The notes: generated from the letters alone by a model not told the origin. A DNA stretch of 64,000 bases from Bacillus sp. SB49 (GCF_000469135.2 NZ_CP048117.1:2455501-2519500); one strand, 5' to 3'. Positions 1 through 9,495 are shown, counted from the stretch's first letter. Numbers and translations: made by a program.

Positions 1-51
1 TATTTAGTCAATGTTATCGTATGAGGCATAAGGTTGCCCTGTGCTTCGCTT

Positions 52-705
52 TCAAGATTTAGTCACAAGCCCGAGTTCCTGCGCTTTGAAGAGGGCTTCT
101 GTACGGGATCTTACATTCAGCTTATTGAAAATCCCGGTAAGCGTGTATTCCACACTCCGCTGTGACATATGCAGCAGCTGGGCAATCTCACGGTTCGTTA
201 AGCCGGATGCCACTTCCTTAAGAATCGACTGTTCTTTCTCATTTAAGGAGAGGCCGTTATTCTTCTCTTTCTCCTCCGCATTTCCACTGACGCTTGCTTC
301 TGAGCGGCGCAGCTGTTTAAAGAGATGAAGGGGAATAACGACTTCATCTCTTGCGGCGCATCGAATAGCGGTCAACAGCTGCTCACTTGTCGCGGTTTTG
401 CTTACAAAACCGTTAATGTCTGCTTCGACCAGCATATTGAAGTGTGTGCTCAAGTCGAACCCTGTATAGATGAGAAGCTTGATGTCCGGATAGTTATTGC
501 GTATTTTTTTCGCGAGTTCAATACCATTTATGCCGGGCATGTATAAATCCAGCAAAGCGATATCATAATCGTTTTCTTCCATAATGGAAAGAACCATTTC
601 ATTATCGTGGGTGACATCCACGACAAGATCTCCTTCTTGTTCCAGCATTGCTTTCGTCCCGGCTCCAACAGCCGGGTGGTCATCTACAATTAATACTTGC
701 TTCAT
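52..705 (-). CDS. comA: ComA-like response regulator (NarL/LuxR family)
   Basis: Two-component response regulator of 217 residues. The receiver domain (about 1-120) has the acidic pair D8/D9, phospho-acceptor D53 (LLDLYMPG), and the conserved Thr (YTGF) and Lys (SKTAT). A LuxR-type helix-turn-helix follows at about 150-210 (GLTNREIAQLLHMSQRSVEY). The start MDDHPAV-like region and the HTH match B. subtilis ComA closely, including SVEYTLTGIFNKLNV-type sequence. An upstream in-frame extension exists, but the ATG at 705 has a good AAGGAGGT site and overlaps the kinase stop codon by 4 bases (ATGA), so I take it as the start. It is translationally coupled to the kinase. Its targets are unknown here; in B. 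subtilis ComA controls competence and surfactin. Orthology is likely but the output may differ. Confidence 0.9.
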   Translation of the reverse strand: MKQVLIVDDHPAVGAGTKAMLEQEGDLVVDVTHDNEMVLSIMEENDYDIALLDLYMPGINGIELAKKIRNNYPDIKLLIYTGFDLSTHFNMLVEADINGFVSKTATSEQLLTAIRCAARDEVVIPLHLFKQLRRSEASVSGNAEEKEKNNGLSLNEKEQSILKEVASGLTNREIAQLLHMSQRSVEYTLTGIFNKLNVRSRTEALFKAQELGLVTKS

Positions 706-3026
706 ACATGGACCTCCTTGCTCGCCGTACAAGGAAAAGTAACAATTGTTTTAAATCCTTCCCCAGGCGATGTTTCTATCGATAAGTTTCCGTTTAAACC
801 ATTTACCCGCTGTTCAATTCCCGATAGGCCGATATGGGAAAATAAATCCCGTTGAACCGAGTAGTCCATCCCTCTACCGTTATCAGAATATAAAAGCATT
901 ACATGATCCTCGTTACTGGACAGCGACAGTTTTACGATCTTCGCATCGGAATGTTTCATCGCATTTGTCAACAGTTCCTGTACAATTCGGAAGATTGCCA
1001 GAATCCGCTCCTGATCCAATTCAGCGTCGAAACGCTCATGCGCAAAATACACCGTAAAATTAGAGCGGAGCTGATATTGCTGAATCAGATTTTTCAAGGA
1101 TTGTACAAGTCCAAGCTCTTCTATGAAAGCAGGACGGAGCTCGTTGCATGTTTCTCTAATTAAATGAATGCTGTCAAGGAGTGACTCCTTATACATCAGC
1201 AGTTCTGAATGAAGACTCTTTGGAAGGTCTTTTCGCTGACTGATCAAATCGTCCATGCGCCGATATAAGTACAGCTGCTCCTGAAGAACCGTATCGTGCA
1301 GGTCAATGGAAAGCTGCTTCCTCTGATTCTCTGCGATCGTGAAAAGAAGTCGGGAAAGCCACGTTGGATACTTCTGTGTCTGATCGCTTCTCAGTTTGCG
1401 TAACTCCTTTACAAGATCCTCAATCAGGCTCATGTTCTGAATAGCGATGTTCGCATTATAGGAAATCGTCTGAAGGTACGTCTTCTCATCTCTGTTCAAA
1501 GATGTGTAGTCCTTCTTCCCTTTACACCACATCATCGTGACCTTATCCATGGTGTAACCTACGACGAACCCGAAGCCCTTATCCGTCTCGATAATGGAAC
1601 CGATATCGTAAGAATAGTCTTGGTAATGGTTATCAAAATGATCAATGATATCCTGCGGAATGGGGTCATACACACAATAGACTTTTCTTCTATTATGTTT
1701 GGAATAGAAGTACATTTCCCGGACGTTCAGGACATTCTTTACCTCTTCGCGCATCACCCTCATCAGATCGACCGCGTTGGACTGTTCCTTCATATCCTGC
1801 GCCATCCGGTGCATACTTTCCTGGTAACTGTATCGTGCTGAGAACATATAGGGCTGCAGCCGGAAATCCAGAACTTCTTTGATGGATAAGAAAATGATAA
1901 GCACGATGTGATAAGAAAGATAAATTTGAACGTTCGTTACAATGGACATTTCCGCCTGTACAAAGAAGTTTGTTGCTGTTGTCAACAGAAGACTGGGAAG
2001 GGCCGATAACAGGGAATAGTACCGCACCCTGCTTATGACGAAATTGATATCAATCAGCCGCTCCCTCGTCACTAAGTATAGAAACGTTACAGGAAGTGCA
2101 AGCAGAAACATCGCCGCCAATTCCAACGAAATAACTTTGACACCGAATACCAGCGCTGGAAGGAGATAAAGAGCTATATATGGACCGAAAGCGATGGTGA
2201 TACCGATGGCCATGTACTTGAATATTGGTGCTTCCGGGAAGTCTCTGTGAATATAGAGCCCCCTGAAAACGATCAGGAACAGAACAATATATAGACCAAG
2301 CAGAAGATACGGCGGGACAGGATCAAACCATCCCGGGTAATCACGACGCATTAAAAAGAAACTTTCCGCAAGAGATACTGCTAAGACAAGCACGTATAAG
2401 CAGTAAACTACCTTCTTGGAAAACCAGGTTATTTTTAATTCTTTAAAGTAGTTATAAATAAATTGCATCAACATAACGGGAGCCGCCAGAAACAGGCTCG
2501 TGTTGAGAAAAAGACTGTACAAGTCATCCCGGACTGCCCCGCTGTTGCTGATGTATCCAGTGGCGATGGCCAAAAAGAACAAAATCAACTGCTTGGCTGA
2601 AAAGCGTTCCGGCACCCGTTTATGAACTAAATAAGAGATTCCTAATATAAATACAAAGAAAACAGCGGGAAGAATAATATATAAAGCCCAGTGCCACGGA
2701 CTCGAGTGATCAATATGGTCGTATTGAATCTCCTCGCCTTGATATTGAACGGTGAAAGAAGAGGCCATCTCCACTTCATGGAACATGTTGACCGACCGGT
2801 GCTCTCCCGGATCCTTACCGTCAACAGAAAGCAGCTCTGCCCCTTCAGGAACCTGATGCTTGTCCCCCCAGCTGCCGCTCTGCACATCTGTCGTCACCCA
2901 GGTCCCGTCTTTAAATTCAACATCGATCCCGAGAAACGGCTGCGTGATGGATAATAAGATTAAGTAACAGGCAGATATAAGGAAGAACGCTAAGATTATC
3001 CACTGCTGCCATTTGAATTTCTGCAA
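702..3026 (-). CDS. comP: ComP-like sensor histidine kinase
   Basis: Membrane sensor kinase of 774 residues, about the length of B. subtilis ComP (769). After a first membrane helix comes a PDZ-like outer loop (about 30-105, VPEGAELLSVDGKDPGE). A multi-helix membrane domain (about 110-380) and a GAF-like region follow. The HisKA_3 dimerisation domain has phospho-acceptor H577 (DLHDTVLQEQ), and the HATPase has its N box (NAMKHSDA) and G box (DNGRGMD). The start is TTG, preceded by AAAGGGTGAG. It lies directly downstream of the sdh terminator and has its own promoter. In B. subtilis, comQ and comX precede comP and supply the isoprenylated pheromone. Here only about 130 bases separate comP from sdhB, so they are absent from this locus. 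The ligand is therefore unknown. Confidence 0.88.
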   Translation of the reverse strand: MQKFKWQQWIILAFFLISACYLILLSITQPFLGIDVEFKDGTWVTTDVQSGSWGDKHQVPEGAELLSVDGKDPGEHRSVNMFHEVEMASSFTVQYQGEEIQYDHIDHSSPWHWALYIILPAVFFVFILGISYLVHKRVPERFSAKQLILFFLAIATGYISNSGAVRDDLYSLFLNTSLFLAAPVMLMQFIYNYFKELKITWFSKKVVYCLYVLVLAVSLAESFFLMRRDYPGWFDPVPPYLLLGLYIVLFLIVFRGLYIHRDFPEAPIFKYMAIGITIAFGPYIALYLLPALVFGVKVISLELAAMFLLALPVTFLYLVTRERLIDINFVISRVRYYSLLSALPSLLLTTATNFFVQAEMSIVTNVQIYLSYHIVLIIFLSIKEVLDFRLQPYMFSARYSYQESMHRMAQDMKEQSNAVDLMRVMREEVKNVLNVREMYFYSKHNRRKVYCVYDPIPQDIIDHFDNHYQDYSYDIGSIIETDKGFGFVVGYTMDKVTMMWCKGKKDYTSLNRDEKTYLQTISYNANIAIQNMSLIEDLVKELRKLRSDQTQKYPTWLSRLLFTIAENQRKQLSIDLHDTVLQEQLYLYRRMDDLISQRKDLPKSLHSELLMYKESLLDSIHLIRETCNELRPAFIEELGLVQSLKNLIQQYQLRSNFTVYFAHERFDAELDQERILAIFRIVQELLTNAMKHSDAKIVKLSLSSNEDHVMLLYSDNGRGMDYSVQRDLFSHIGLSGIEQRVNGLNGNLSIETSPGEGFKTIVTFPCTASKEVHV

Positions 3027-3061
3027 GAAGACTCACCCTTTAACTAAAGTCAATCATTCCT

Positions 3062-3089
3062 ATTATACTATCGATCTATCGACCATCAA
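3062..3089 (-). promoter_or_regulatory. Predicted sigma-A promoter of comPA
   Basis: On the minus strand a -35 TTGATG (3089-3084) and a perfect -10 TATAAT (3067-3062) are separated by 16 bases, about 30 bases before the comP start. It lies between the sdhB terminator and comP, so comPA should be transcribed on its own. Confidence 0.6.
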
Positions 3090-3111
3090 CCCCACGAACC
3101 CTCTTAGAGTC

Positions 3112-3151
3112 AAAAACCCCCTCCAGCCTGAGAAGACCGAAGGGGGTTTTT
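3112..3151 (-). terminator. Intrinsic terminator of sdhCAB
   Basis: Perfect 11-bp arms AAAAACCCCCT and AGGGGGTTTTT with an 18-base loop, starting 5 bases after the sdhB stop codon. The T-rich arm follows on the minus strand. Confidence 0.85.
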
Positions 3152-3155
3152 CCAC

Positions 3156-3920
3156 TTATATGCGTTTGTCACTTCCAAAGAAGCTCTTAAAGGATTCGAT
3201 TGCTGTATCGCGGTTAAGTGCTGCGATGGATGTCGTCAAAGGGATCCCTTTCGGACAAGCCTGCACACAGTTCTGCGCATTACCGCAGCCCATTAAGCCT
3301 TCTTCATCCATGATCGTCTGCAGTCGCTCGCTTTTATTCAACTCTCCAGTTGGGTGGGAGTTAAATAGACGCACCTGCGATAGAGGAGCAGGACCAATGA
3401 AATCTGATTTGCTGTTAACGTTCGGACAAGCCTCCAAGCAGACACCACATGTCATACACTTGGATAGTTCGTAAGCCCATTGGCGTTTGCTTTCCGGCAT
3501 CCTCGGTCCCGGACCAAGGTCGTACGTTCCATCAATCGGGATCCAGGCTTTCACTTTTTTCAGCGAGTCGAACATACGGGAACGATCGACAGCAAGGTCT
3601 CTATTGATCGGGAACGTGGACATCGGCTGCAGGCGGATCGGCTGTTCCAGCTGATCGACAAGCGCCGTACACGATTGACGCGGCGTGCCGTTGATGACCA
3701 TGGAGCAGGCGCCACAGACTTCTTCCAGGCAGCCCATATCCCAATAGACAGGCGTCGTCTTTTCGCCATCCGCATTTACGGGGTTACGACGAATTTCCAT
3801 GAGAGCAGAGATGACGTTCATATTCTGACGGTATGGCACCTCAAACTTCTCTTCGTATGACGGCTCATCCGGATGATCCTGGCGGGTAATAATCAACGTA
3901 ATCGTTTTATTTTCACTCAT
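3156..3920 (-). CDS. sdhB: Succinate dehydrogenase iron-sulfur subunit
   Basis: Electron-transfer subunit of respiratory complex II, 254 residues. It passes electrons from the flavoprotein to the cytochrome b/menaquinone site. All three cluster motifs are present: the 2Fe-2S site CLEEVCGACSMVING, a 4Fe-4S site CMTCGVCLEACP, and the 3Fe-4S motif CGNAQNCVQACP. The sequence closely follows B. subtilis SdhB. Two ATG codons occur in tandem; the second (3920) is 8 bases from AAAGGAGGT and gives the usual MSE start, so I chose it over 3923. It is the last gene of sdhCAB, 18 bases after sdhA, and is followed by a terminator. Confidence 0.96.
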   Translation of the reverse strand: MSENKTITLIITRQDHPDEPSYEEKFEVPYRQNMNVISALMEIRRNPVNADGEKTTPVYWDMGCLEEVCGACSMVINGTPRQSCTALVDQLEQPIRLQPMSTFPINRDLAVDRSRMFDSLKKVKAWIPIDGTYDLGPGPRMPESKRQWAYELSKCMTCGVCLEACPNVNSKSDFIGPAPLSQVRLFNSHPTGELNKSERLQTIMDEEGLMGCGNAQNCVQACPKGIPLTTSIAALNRDTAIESFKSFFGSDKRI

Positions 3921-3938
3921 CATCCATGACCTCCTTTA

Positions 3939-5690
3939 TTATTTACTCTTCGAATAGTCTCGTTTACGAGGTTCAATCAGGGATGTATCTACTTTGTCAT
4001 AACGGAAGACCGGTTTATTGTTTTCCTTATCGTAGCTGGCGACGGTCGTCTTCAACCATTCTTCATCATTACGTTCCGGGTAATCAGGCTTGTAATGGGC
4101 GCCGCGGCTTTCGTTACGGTTATAAGCTCCCTGGGTAATAACACGGGCCAACTGCAGCATATTCCACAGCTGACGGGTAAACATAGCTCCCTGGTTACTC
4201 CACCTGGAAGTATCATTGATGTTAATCCGCTTGTATCGTTCCATCAATTCGACAATCTTCTCATCTGTTTTCAGAAGCTTGTCATTTTGACGAACCACAG
4301 TCACGTTATCCGTCATCCATTCCCCTAGTTCTTTATGAAGCTGGTAGGCGTTCTCATCGCCGTCCATCTTCAGAATTTCATCGAATTTCTCCTGTTCTTC
4401 CTTCACTTTCGCGTCAAAGAGCGTGGAAGACATATCATCAGCAAGCTTCTCCAGCCCGTCCAAATATTTCACTGCGTTCGGTCCTGCGACCATGCCGCCA
4501 TAAATAGAAGAAAGCAGAGAGTTTGCCCCAAGTCGGTTTCCACCGTGCTGCGTGTAATCACATTCTCCAGCAGCAAAAATACCAGGAATGTTTGTCATTT
4601 GGTCATAGTCGACCCACATACCACCCATGGAATAGTGAACGGCAGGGAAGATCTTCATCGGTACTTTACGAGGATCTTCGCCTACGAACTTCTCATAAAT
4701 TTCGATGATCCCTCCCAATTTGACATCCAATTCTTTTGGATCTTTATGGGATAGGTCCAGGTACACCATGTTTTCACCGTTAATACCAAGCTTCTGGTTG
4801 ACACATACATCGAAAATTTCACGGGTTGCAATATCACGCGGCACCAAGTTTCCATAGGCCGGGTATTTCTCTTCAAGGAAATACCAAGGTTCGCCATCCT
4901 TATACGTCCAAACACGGCCGCCTTCCCCGCGGGCAGACTCACTCATCAGTCGGAGTTTATCATCGCCGGGGATCGCTGTCGGGTGAATCTGAATGAACTC
5001 ACCGTTTGCATAATCGACACCCTGCTGGTAAAGAGCTGCTGCAGCTGAACCAGTATTAATGACAGAGTTCGTCGATTTACCGAAAATGATTCCAGGACCT
5101 CCGGTAGCCATGATGACAGCATCAGAAGGAAACGCCTTTATTTCATGGGAGCTGAGGTTTTGACCGATGACACCTCTGCCGACACCCGAATCATCGATAA
5201 TGGCGGAAAGAAATTCCCAATTCTCATATTTTGTTACAAGGCCGTTTACTTCGTGTCTACGGACTTGTTCATCCAACGCATATAACAGCTGCTGCCCCGT
5301 TGTTGCACCGGCGAACGCTGTACGGTGGTGCTGTGTTCCCCCGAAGCGGCGGAAATCAAGCAGTCCTTCCGGTGTACGGTTGAACATGACACCCATACGA
5401 TCGAGCAGGTGGATGATCCCAGGCGCCGCTTCACACATAGCCTTAACAGGCGGTTGGTTGGCAAGGAAGTCCCCTCCGTAAACCGTATCGTCAAAGTGTT
5501 CCCAAGGAGAGTCCCCTTCTCCTTTTGTGTTAACCGCCCCGTTGATACCGCCCTGGGCACAGACAGAGTGAGAACGTTTAACAGGAACGATCGAGAGCAA
5601 ATCCACGTGAACCCCTTGTTCAGCTGCTTTAATTGTTGCCATTAGGCCGGCAAGTCCTCCACCGACAACAACAATATTTTTATTAGTCAT
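3939..5690 (-). CDS. sdhA: Succinate dehydrogenase flavoprotein subunit
   Basis: Catalytic subunit (583 residues) that oxidises succinate to fumarate in the TCA cycle on the inner face of the membrane. It shows the N-terminal FAD dinucleotide fold VVVGGGLAGLMA, the covalent-FAD histidine H41 in RSHSVCAQGG, the catalytic region with HPTAIPG and ESARGEGG, and the C-terminal FAD-binding segment GGNRLGANSLL. Length is normal for the Bacillus enzyme (586). It is the middle gene of sdhCAB, transcribed with sdhC (60 bases upstream) and sdhB. Confidence 0.97.
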   Translation of the reverse strand: MTNKNIVVVGGGLAGLMATIKAAEQGVHVDLLSIVPVKRSHSVCAQGGINGAVNTKGEGDSPWEHFDDTVYGGDFLANQPPVKAMCEAAPGIIHLLDRMGVMFNRTPEGLLDFRRFGGTQHHRTAFAGATTGQQLLYALDEQVRRHEVNGLVTKYENWEFLSAIIDDSGVGRGVIGQNLSSHEIKAFPSDAVIMATGGPGIIFGKSTNSVINTGSAAAALYQQGVDYANGEFIQIHPTAIPGDDKLRLMSESARGEGGRVWTYKDGEPWYFLEEKYPAYGNLVPRDIATREIFDVCVNQKLGINGENMVYLDLSHKDPKELDVKLGGIIEIYEKFVGEDPRKVPMKIFPAVHYSMGGMWVDYDQMTNIPGIFAAGECDYTQHGGNRLGANSLLSSIYGGMVAGPNAVKYLDGLEKLADDMSSTLFDAKVKEEQEKFDEILKMDGDENAYQLHKELGEWMTDNVTVVRQNDKLLKTDEKIVELMERYKRININDTSRWSNQGAMFTRQLWNMLQLARVITQGAYNRNESRGAHYKPDYPERNDEEWLKTTVASYDKENNKPVFRYDKVDTSLIEPRKRDYSKSK

Positions 5691-5750
5691 GATTGAAGCT
5701 CACTCCCTTGAATACTATAAATCGATCAAAGTTATGTTTCTATAAATCTA

Positions 5751-6371
5751 TTATATTCCGTATGCGAATTGAATCAGTGTACGTACACCTACGTAAGAAA
5801 TCGCCAGGAAGACGATGATGCTTACATAAGTCATGATCTTTTGAGAGCGTGGAGAAACAGTGATTCCCCAGCTGACAAAGAAGGACCATAGACCGTTAGA
5901 GAAGTGGAAAGTAGTTGAAACCACCCCTACTATGTAGAACCAGAAGAAGAACGGTTCAGTAAGGATACTCTCCATCAGTTGATAGTTCAGATCCGCCCAG
6001 CCAAAGCCGATGGCAATTCTTGTTTCCCATACGTGCCACGCAATGAAAATGAGCGTAATAATTCCTGTAATCCGCTGAAAGATGAACATCCAGTTTCTGA
6101 AATAACCGAAATTGGAGATGTTACTCGTAGCTGTGAATGCAATATACACCCCATAAATAGAGTGGAAAAGTAGTGGTAAAAAGATAATGAAAATCTCCAG
6201 TACATAACGATATGGCAGACTCTCCATAAAGTGAGCCGCCGCGTTGAATGCTTCTGGACCACGTGTTGCAAAATAGTTCACAGTCAAGTGTTGGATCAAA
6301 AAGATCCCGATCGGTACTACTCCTAGCAGTGAATGCAGTCTTCGATTGACGTATCCGCGTGTTCCCGCCAT
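5751..6371 (-). CDS. sdhC: Succinate dehydrogenase cytochrome b558 subunit
   Basis: Membrane anchor of complex II, 206 residues with five predicted membrane helices. It belongs to the single-subunit di-haem type of Bacillus, which reduces menaquinone. Histidines suited to haem binding lie in the helices (FLIQHLTVN, ESLPYRY-AHF region, LFHSIYG, IAWHVWE, TTFHFSNG). It is the first gene of sdhCAB and starts behind a very G-rich ribosome-binding site (GAGGGGGG). In B. subtilis the corresponding site is bound by the C-rich iron-sparing RNA FsrA; whether that RNA exists here cannot be seen. Confidence 0.95.
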   Translation of the reverse strand: MAGTRGYVNRRLHSLLGVVPIGIFLIQHLTVNYFATRGPEAFNAAAHFMESLPYRYVLEIFIIFLPLLFHSIYGVYIAFTATSNISNFGYFRNWMFIFQRITGIITLIFIAWHVWETRIAIGFGWADLNYQLMESILTEPFFFWFYIVGVVSTTFHFSNGLWSFFVSWGITVSPRSQKIMTYVSIIVFLAISYVGVRTLIQFAYGI

Positions 6372-6422
6372 ATTTACCCCCCTCAGATGATAACTGATTG
6401 AAAATGAACATTATTCAGACAG

Positions 6423-6445
6423 TTAAGCGCTTTAATAACGCTTAA
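6423..6445 (-). promoter_or_regulatory. Inverted repeat in the sdhC leader
   Basis: Perfect 7-bp arms TTAAGCG and CGCTTAA with a 9-base spacer lie about 52 bases upstream of the sdhC start inside the predicted leader. There is a T-run on the minus strand before it, not after it, so it does not look like a terminator. It could be an RNA hairpin that affects stability or translation. Confidence 0.4.
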
Positions 6446-6510
6446 AAAAATAATAGGAAAAGCCCCAAATTCCCAAGTTGTCTGACCAATGTGCAATTTG
6501 TGACAAGTTC

Positions 6511-6539
6511 ATTGTACTTCTATCCTTTATTAGCGTCAA
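6511..6539 (-). promoter_or_regulatory. Predicted sigma-A promoter of sdhCAB
   Basis: TTGACG (6539-6534) and TACAAT (6516-6511) with 17-base spacing on the minus strand. It predicts a leader of about 130 bases before sdhC. The gap 6372-6694 holds this promoter, the leader hairpin and the divergent yslB promoter, and nothing else I can see. Confidence 0.65.
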
Positions 6540-6651
6540 GAAAGCTAATCCATATATTGCTCAAAAAAACACATTTATTTCCTATTCCCTTCATATCCCT
6601 TCTTTTTGTTCACTTTTTTGCCATCGCCCCCGTAAAAATACAGAAAGGATA

Positions 6652-6680
6652 TTGCGGACTTTTTCGTTTCGAGTGATAAT
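6652..6680 (+). promoter_or_regulatory. Predicted promoter of yslB
   Basis: TTGCGG and GATAAT separated by 17 bases, 14 bases before the yslB start codon at 6695, divergent from the sdh promoter. Confidence 0.45.
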
Positions 6681-6694
6681 GAGGGTAGAAAGGA

Positions 6695-7138
6695 ATGAGC
6701 GTTTTGAAAGAATCTACGAAGTTAACAACGAGCAACATTTCATCGCTTGTAGGCACAGGGGCCGGATTCGACCTGATGCGGTACTACACCTTACCGGATT
6801 TCTTAGGGAAAGACGCCCCTTACCTTCTCTACTACATGGGTAAAAACATGGCAAGACAAACAGAAATGGAAACCTTTGATGAACTTTATGAATTTTTCCA
6901 GTACATGGGATGGGGAGAACTTGTTCTCATTCACGATAAGAAGAAAGAAATGCTGTTTCATTTGAAGGGCCACATCATTGAGAAGCGCCTTCATCAAAAG
7001 CTGTTCCCCGTCGACTTTCGTTTGGAGTGCGGCTTCTTATCAGAAATGATCCAAGCGATCGCAGGCGATACATACGAGTGTTTTGAAGAATTGGATAAAA
7101 AACAAAATTTGGTGGAAATAAAGGCGCTGAAAGGCTGA
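6695..7138 (+). CDS. yslB: YslB-like protein (DUF2507)
   Basis: Small cytoplasmic protein of 147 residues related to B. subtilis YslB, which lies at the same place between sdhC and uvrC. Its fold is related to V4R/heme-NO-binding-like domains, but no biochemical role is established. Conserved features are the DLMRYYTLPDFLG opening, the YYMGKNMARQ segment and a C-terminal LECGFLSEMIQ stretch. The start is uncertain. The ATG at 6695 sits almost on top of the ribosome-binding site AGAAAGGA, while a TTG at 6704 is 9 bases from it and would give a protein three residues shorter. Confidence 0.85.
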   Translation: MSVLKESTKLTTSNISSLVGTGAGFDLMRYYTLPDFLGKDAPYLLYYMGKNMARQTEMETFDELYEFFQYMGWGELVLIHDKKKEMLFHLKGHIIEKRLHQKLFPVDFRLECGFLSEMIQAIAGDTYECFEELDKKQNLVEIKALKG

Positions 7139-7161
7139 AGGTGCTTAACTCCGACCATAAA

Positions 7162-7196
7162 AAGAAGAACCAGCTGTCATTCAGCTGGTTCTTCTT
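7162..7196 (-). terminator. Convergent terminator of uvrC and yslB
   Basis: A perfect 15-bp stem with a TCATT loop. One arm is the last coding stretch of uvrC; its stop codon is in the loop. On the minus strand the stem is followed by TTTTTAT; on the plus strand by a weaker TCATTT. It probably ends both transcripts. Confidence 0.8.
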
Positions 7197-8964
7197 CATT
7201 TAAATGGTCAAGAATCGTCTGCGCGACCGGTTCGGGTACACCGAGCTTCGTAATTTCAGTCGGGTCCGCTTCTTTAATGGCCTGTATAGATTTAAAATGA
7301 CGGAGCAGAAGCCGTCTGCGTTTTTCCCCTACGCCGGGGATGCTGTCCAATTCCGACTGGATCGCTCCTTTTCCGCGCAGCTGGCGGTGAAAAGAAATAG
7401 CAAAACGGTGCACTTCATCCTGAATTCTTTGGACAAGGTAAAACTCCTGCGATTTCCGGTCAAGATCTATCGGGACAGGCGGTTCTCCATAAAGAAGTTC
7501 ACTCGTCTTGTGTTTATCGTCCTTCGCCAACCCGCAGAGCGGGACGTCAAGACCCAGCTCATTCTCCAGGACGTCAAGAGCCGCTGTCATCTGCCCTTTC
7601 CCGCCGTCCACAACAATAAGATCCGGAAGAGGGAGATTCTCTTTAAGAACCCGCGTATATCTTCTTCGAATGACCTCCCGCATGGTCTCATAATCATCCG
7701 GCCCTTTTACGTCTCTTACCTTATACTTTCTGTATTCCTTCTTATTCGGCTTTCCATCAATAAATACGACCATCGCAGACACCGGATCCGCTCCTTGGAT
7801 GTTCGAGTTATCGAAAGCTTCTATCCGGTGCGGCGTTTCGATATGCAGATGGCTGCCCAACGACTCCACGGCTTTAATTGTCCGCTCTTCATCACGCTCA
7901 ATTAAGGCGAACTTCTCCTCTAAAGAAATCTGGGCGTTCTTCCTGGCGAGTTCCACCAGTTCCTTCTTACGCCCCCGCATCGGAATATGGACTTTCGTAT
8001 CCAACGCTCCTTCCAGAACATTCACATCCGTAGCCACAGGGACCAACACCTGCTTCGGATACGGATGATTTTGATGGAGATAAAATCGTCCGATATAGCT
8101 GAGGAACGTCTCTTCCGGGTCGTCAAAAAATGGAAAAAGAGCGACGTCTCTTTCAATAAGCTTCCCTTGACGTACGAAGAATACCTGAACACACATCCAT
8201 CCTTTATCCACAGCATAACCAAAAATGTCTCTGTCTACTTGATCGTTCATCGTCATTTTCTGCTGTTCCATGACCGATTCAATATGTTCGATTTGATCCC
8301 TTAACTCCTTCGCACGCTCAAAGTCCAGCGCTTCCGAAGCCTGAAGCATCTTGTTCTTCAGGTCTTTCTTGATCTCTTTATGTCCTCCGCTCAGGAAAGA
8401 GGTGATGCTCTGTACGATGTCTTCATTTGTTTCCTTGGAAACAGGAAATTCACAGGGGCCGAGACACTGATGCATGTGGTAATACAAACAAACACGGTCC
8501 GGCATCGTATTGCACTTCCTAAGAGGATACAGTCGATCAAGAAGCTTCTTCGTTTCACGAGCGGCAATAACGTTCGGGTACGGTCCGAAATACTTCCCTT
8601 TATCCTTCTTCACGTTTCTCGTGACAATGAGGCGAGGATGACGTTCTCCTGTTACTTTCAAGTATGGATATGTTTTATCATCCTTCAACAGGACATTGTA
8701 CTTGGGGTCGTACTTCTTAATTAAGTTCATCTCGAGAATTAGGGCTTCAATTTCAGAAGTCGTTACAATATACTCAAAGTTTACAATTTCCCGCACCAGC
8801 CTCTGGGTCTTCCCGTCATGAGCGCCGGTAAAATAAGAGCGTACGCGGTTTTTTAAAACTTTGGATTTCCCCACATAAATAACGGTATCGTTCTTATCTT
8901 TCATCAAATAGCAGCCGGGTTGGTCGGGCAGAACGGCCAGTTTCTCTTTAATAATTGAATTCAT
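7177..8964 (-). CDS. uvrC: UvrABC excinuclease subunit C
   Basis: Nucleotide excision repair nuclease of 595 residues that makes both cuts beside a UvrB-bound lesion. It has the GIY-YIG domain (about 14-95, GCYLMKD to VIYVGKSK), a cysteine cluster near 150 ([21 protein letters not shown]), a UVR motif that binds UvrB (about 200-235), the RNase H-like endonuclease domain (about 380-540, FDNSNIQG and VVDGGKGQ), and C-terminal helix-hairpin-helix motifs ([14 protein letters not shown]). The ATG at 8964 lies 7 bases from GGGGTG. It stands alone between trxA and yslB, as in B. subtilis. Confidence 0.97.
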   Translation of the reverse strand: MNSIIKEKLAVLPDQPGCYLMKDKNDTVIYVGKSKVLKNRVRSYFTGAHDGKTQRLVREIVNFEYIVTTSEIEALILEMNLIKKYDPKYNVLLKDDKTYPYLKVTGERHPRLIVTRNVKKDKGKYFGPYPNVIAARETKKLLDRLYPLRKCNTMPDRVCLYYHMHQCLGPCEFPVSKETNEDIVQSITSFLSGGHKEIKKDLKNKMLQASEALDFERAKELRDQIEHIESVMEQQKMTMNDQVDRDIFGYAVDKGWMCVQVFFVRQGKLIERDVALFPFFDDPEETFLSYIGRFYLHQNHPYPKQVLVPVATDVNVLEGALDTKVHIPMRGRKKELVELARKNAQISLEEKFALIERDEERTIKAVESLGSHLHIETPHRIEAFDNSNIQGADPVSAMVVFIDGKPNKKEYRKYKVRDVKGPDDYETMREVIRRRYTRVLKENLPLPDLIVVDGGKGQMTAALDVLENELGLDVPLCGLAKDDKHKTSELLYGEPPVPIDLDRKSQEFYLVQRIQDEVHRFAISFHRQLRGKGAIQSELDSIPGVGEKRRRLLLRHFKSIQAIKEADPTEITKLGVPEPVAQTILDHLNEEEPAE

Positions 8965-9036
8965 ACACGTTCACCCCATCCCTTCAAGAAGTTATATATT
9001 GAAAATACCACAATGGCAGGAAATTATGCATGTTAA

Positions 9037-9063
9037 AAGCCGCGCTGCTGAGCAGCGCGGCTT
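9037..9063 (-). terminator. Terminator of trxA
   Basis: Perfect GC-rich inverted repeat AAGCCGCGCTGCT/AGCAGCGCGGCTT, 18 bases past the trxA stop, followed by TTTTAACA on the minus strand. Confidence 0.85.
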
Positions 9064-9081
9064 GAAAGGAATGGTATCCCC

Positions 9082-9396
9082 TTATGCGTGTTTCGAAACC
9101 AATTCAGCTAGAGCTTCCTTAGGTTGGAATCCGATTACTTGATCAACGACTTGACCGTCTTTGAACAGAAGCAGTGTCGGAATACTCATAACACCGAATT
9201 TGCCGGCTGTTTCTTGGTTTTCATCCACGTCAAGTTTGACGATTTTCACTTTGTCGCTCATTTCAGCGTCCAATTCTTCAAGGACAGGAGCGATCATTTT
9301 ACATGGACCGCACCATGGTGCCCAGAAGTCTGCAAGAACAAGTCCTTGACTTGTTTCTTCGGTGAAGTTTTGGTCAGTTGCTTTTACAATTGCCAT
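9082..9396 (-). CDS. trxA: Thioredoxin
   Basis: Cytoplasmic disulfide reductase of 104 residues with the redox motif WCGPC (28-32), the cis-proline segment SIPTLLLF and the FADFWAPWC-type strand. It donates electrons to ribonucleotide reductase, peroxiredoxins and similar proteins. It is a single gene, flanked by its own terminator and that of etfA. A TATACT-like -10 lies about 50 bases upstream, but no convincing -35 goes with it. Confidence 0.97.
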   Translation of the reverse strand: MAIVKATDQNFTEETSQGLVLADFWAPWCGPCKMIAPVLEELDAEMSDKVKIVKLDVDENQETAGKFGVMSIPTLLLFKDGQVVDQVIGFQPKEALAELVSKHA

Positions 9397-9495
9397 ACAA
9401 TAATTCCTCCTCGACCTTTTAAGTCTGTTTAGAGTATATCACTATCTATTTTTAGTGACTAACAATTTGTTTATACCTTATTTAAACATGTATGA

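Noticed and set aside
3027-3155. Possible comX-like pheromone gene upstream of comP
   Set aside because: Only about 130 bases, filled by the sdhB terminator and the comP promoter; no short frame with a Trp near its end and a start signal was found.
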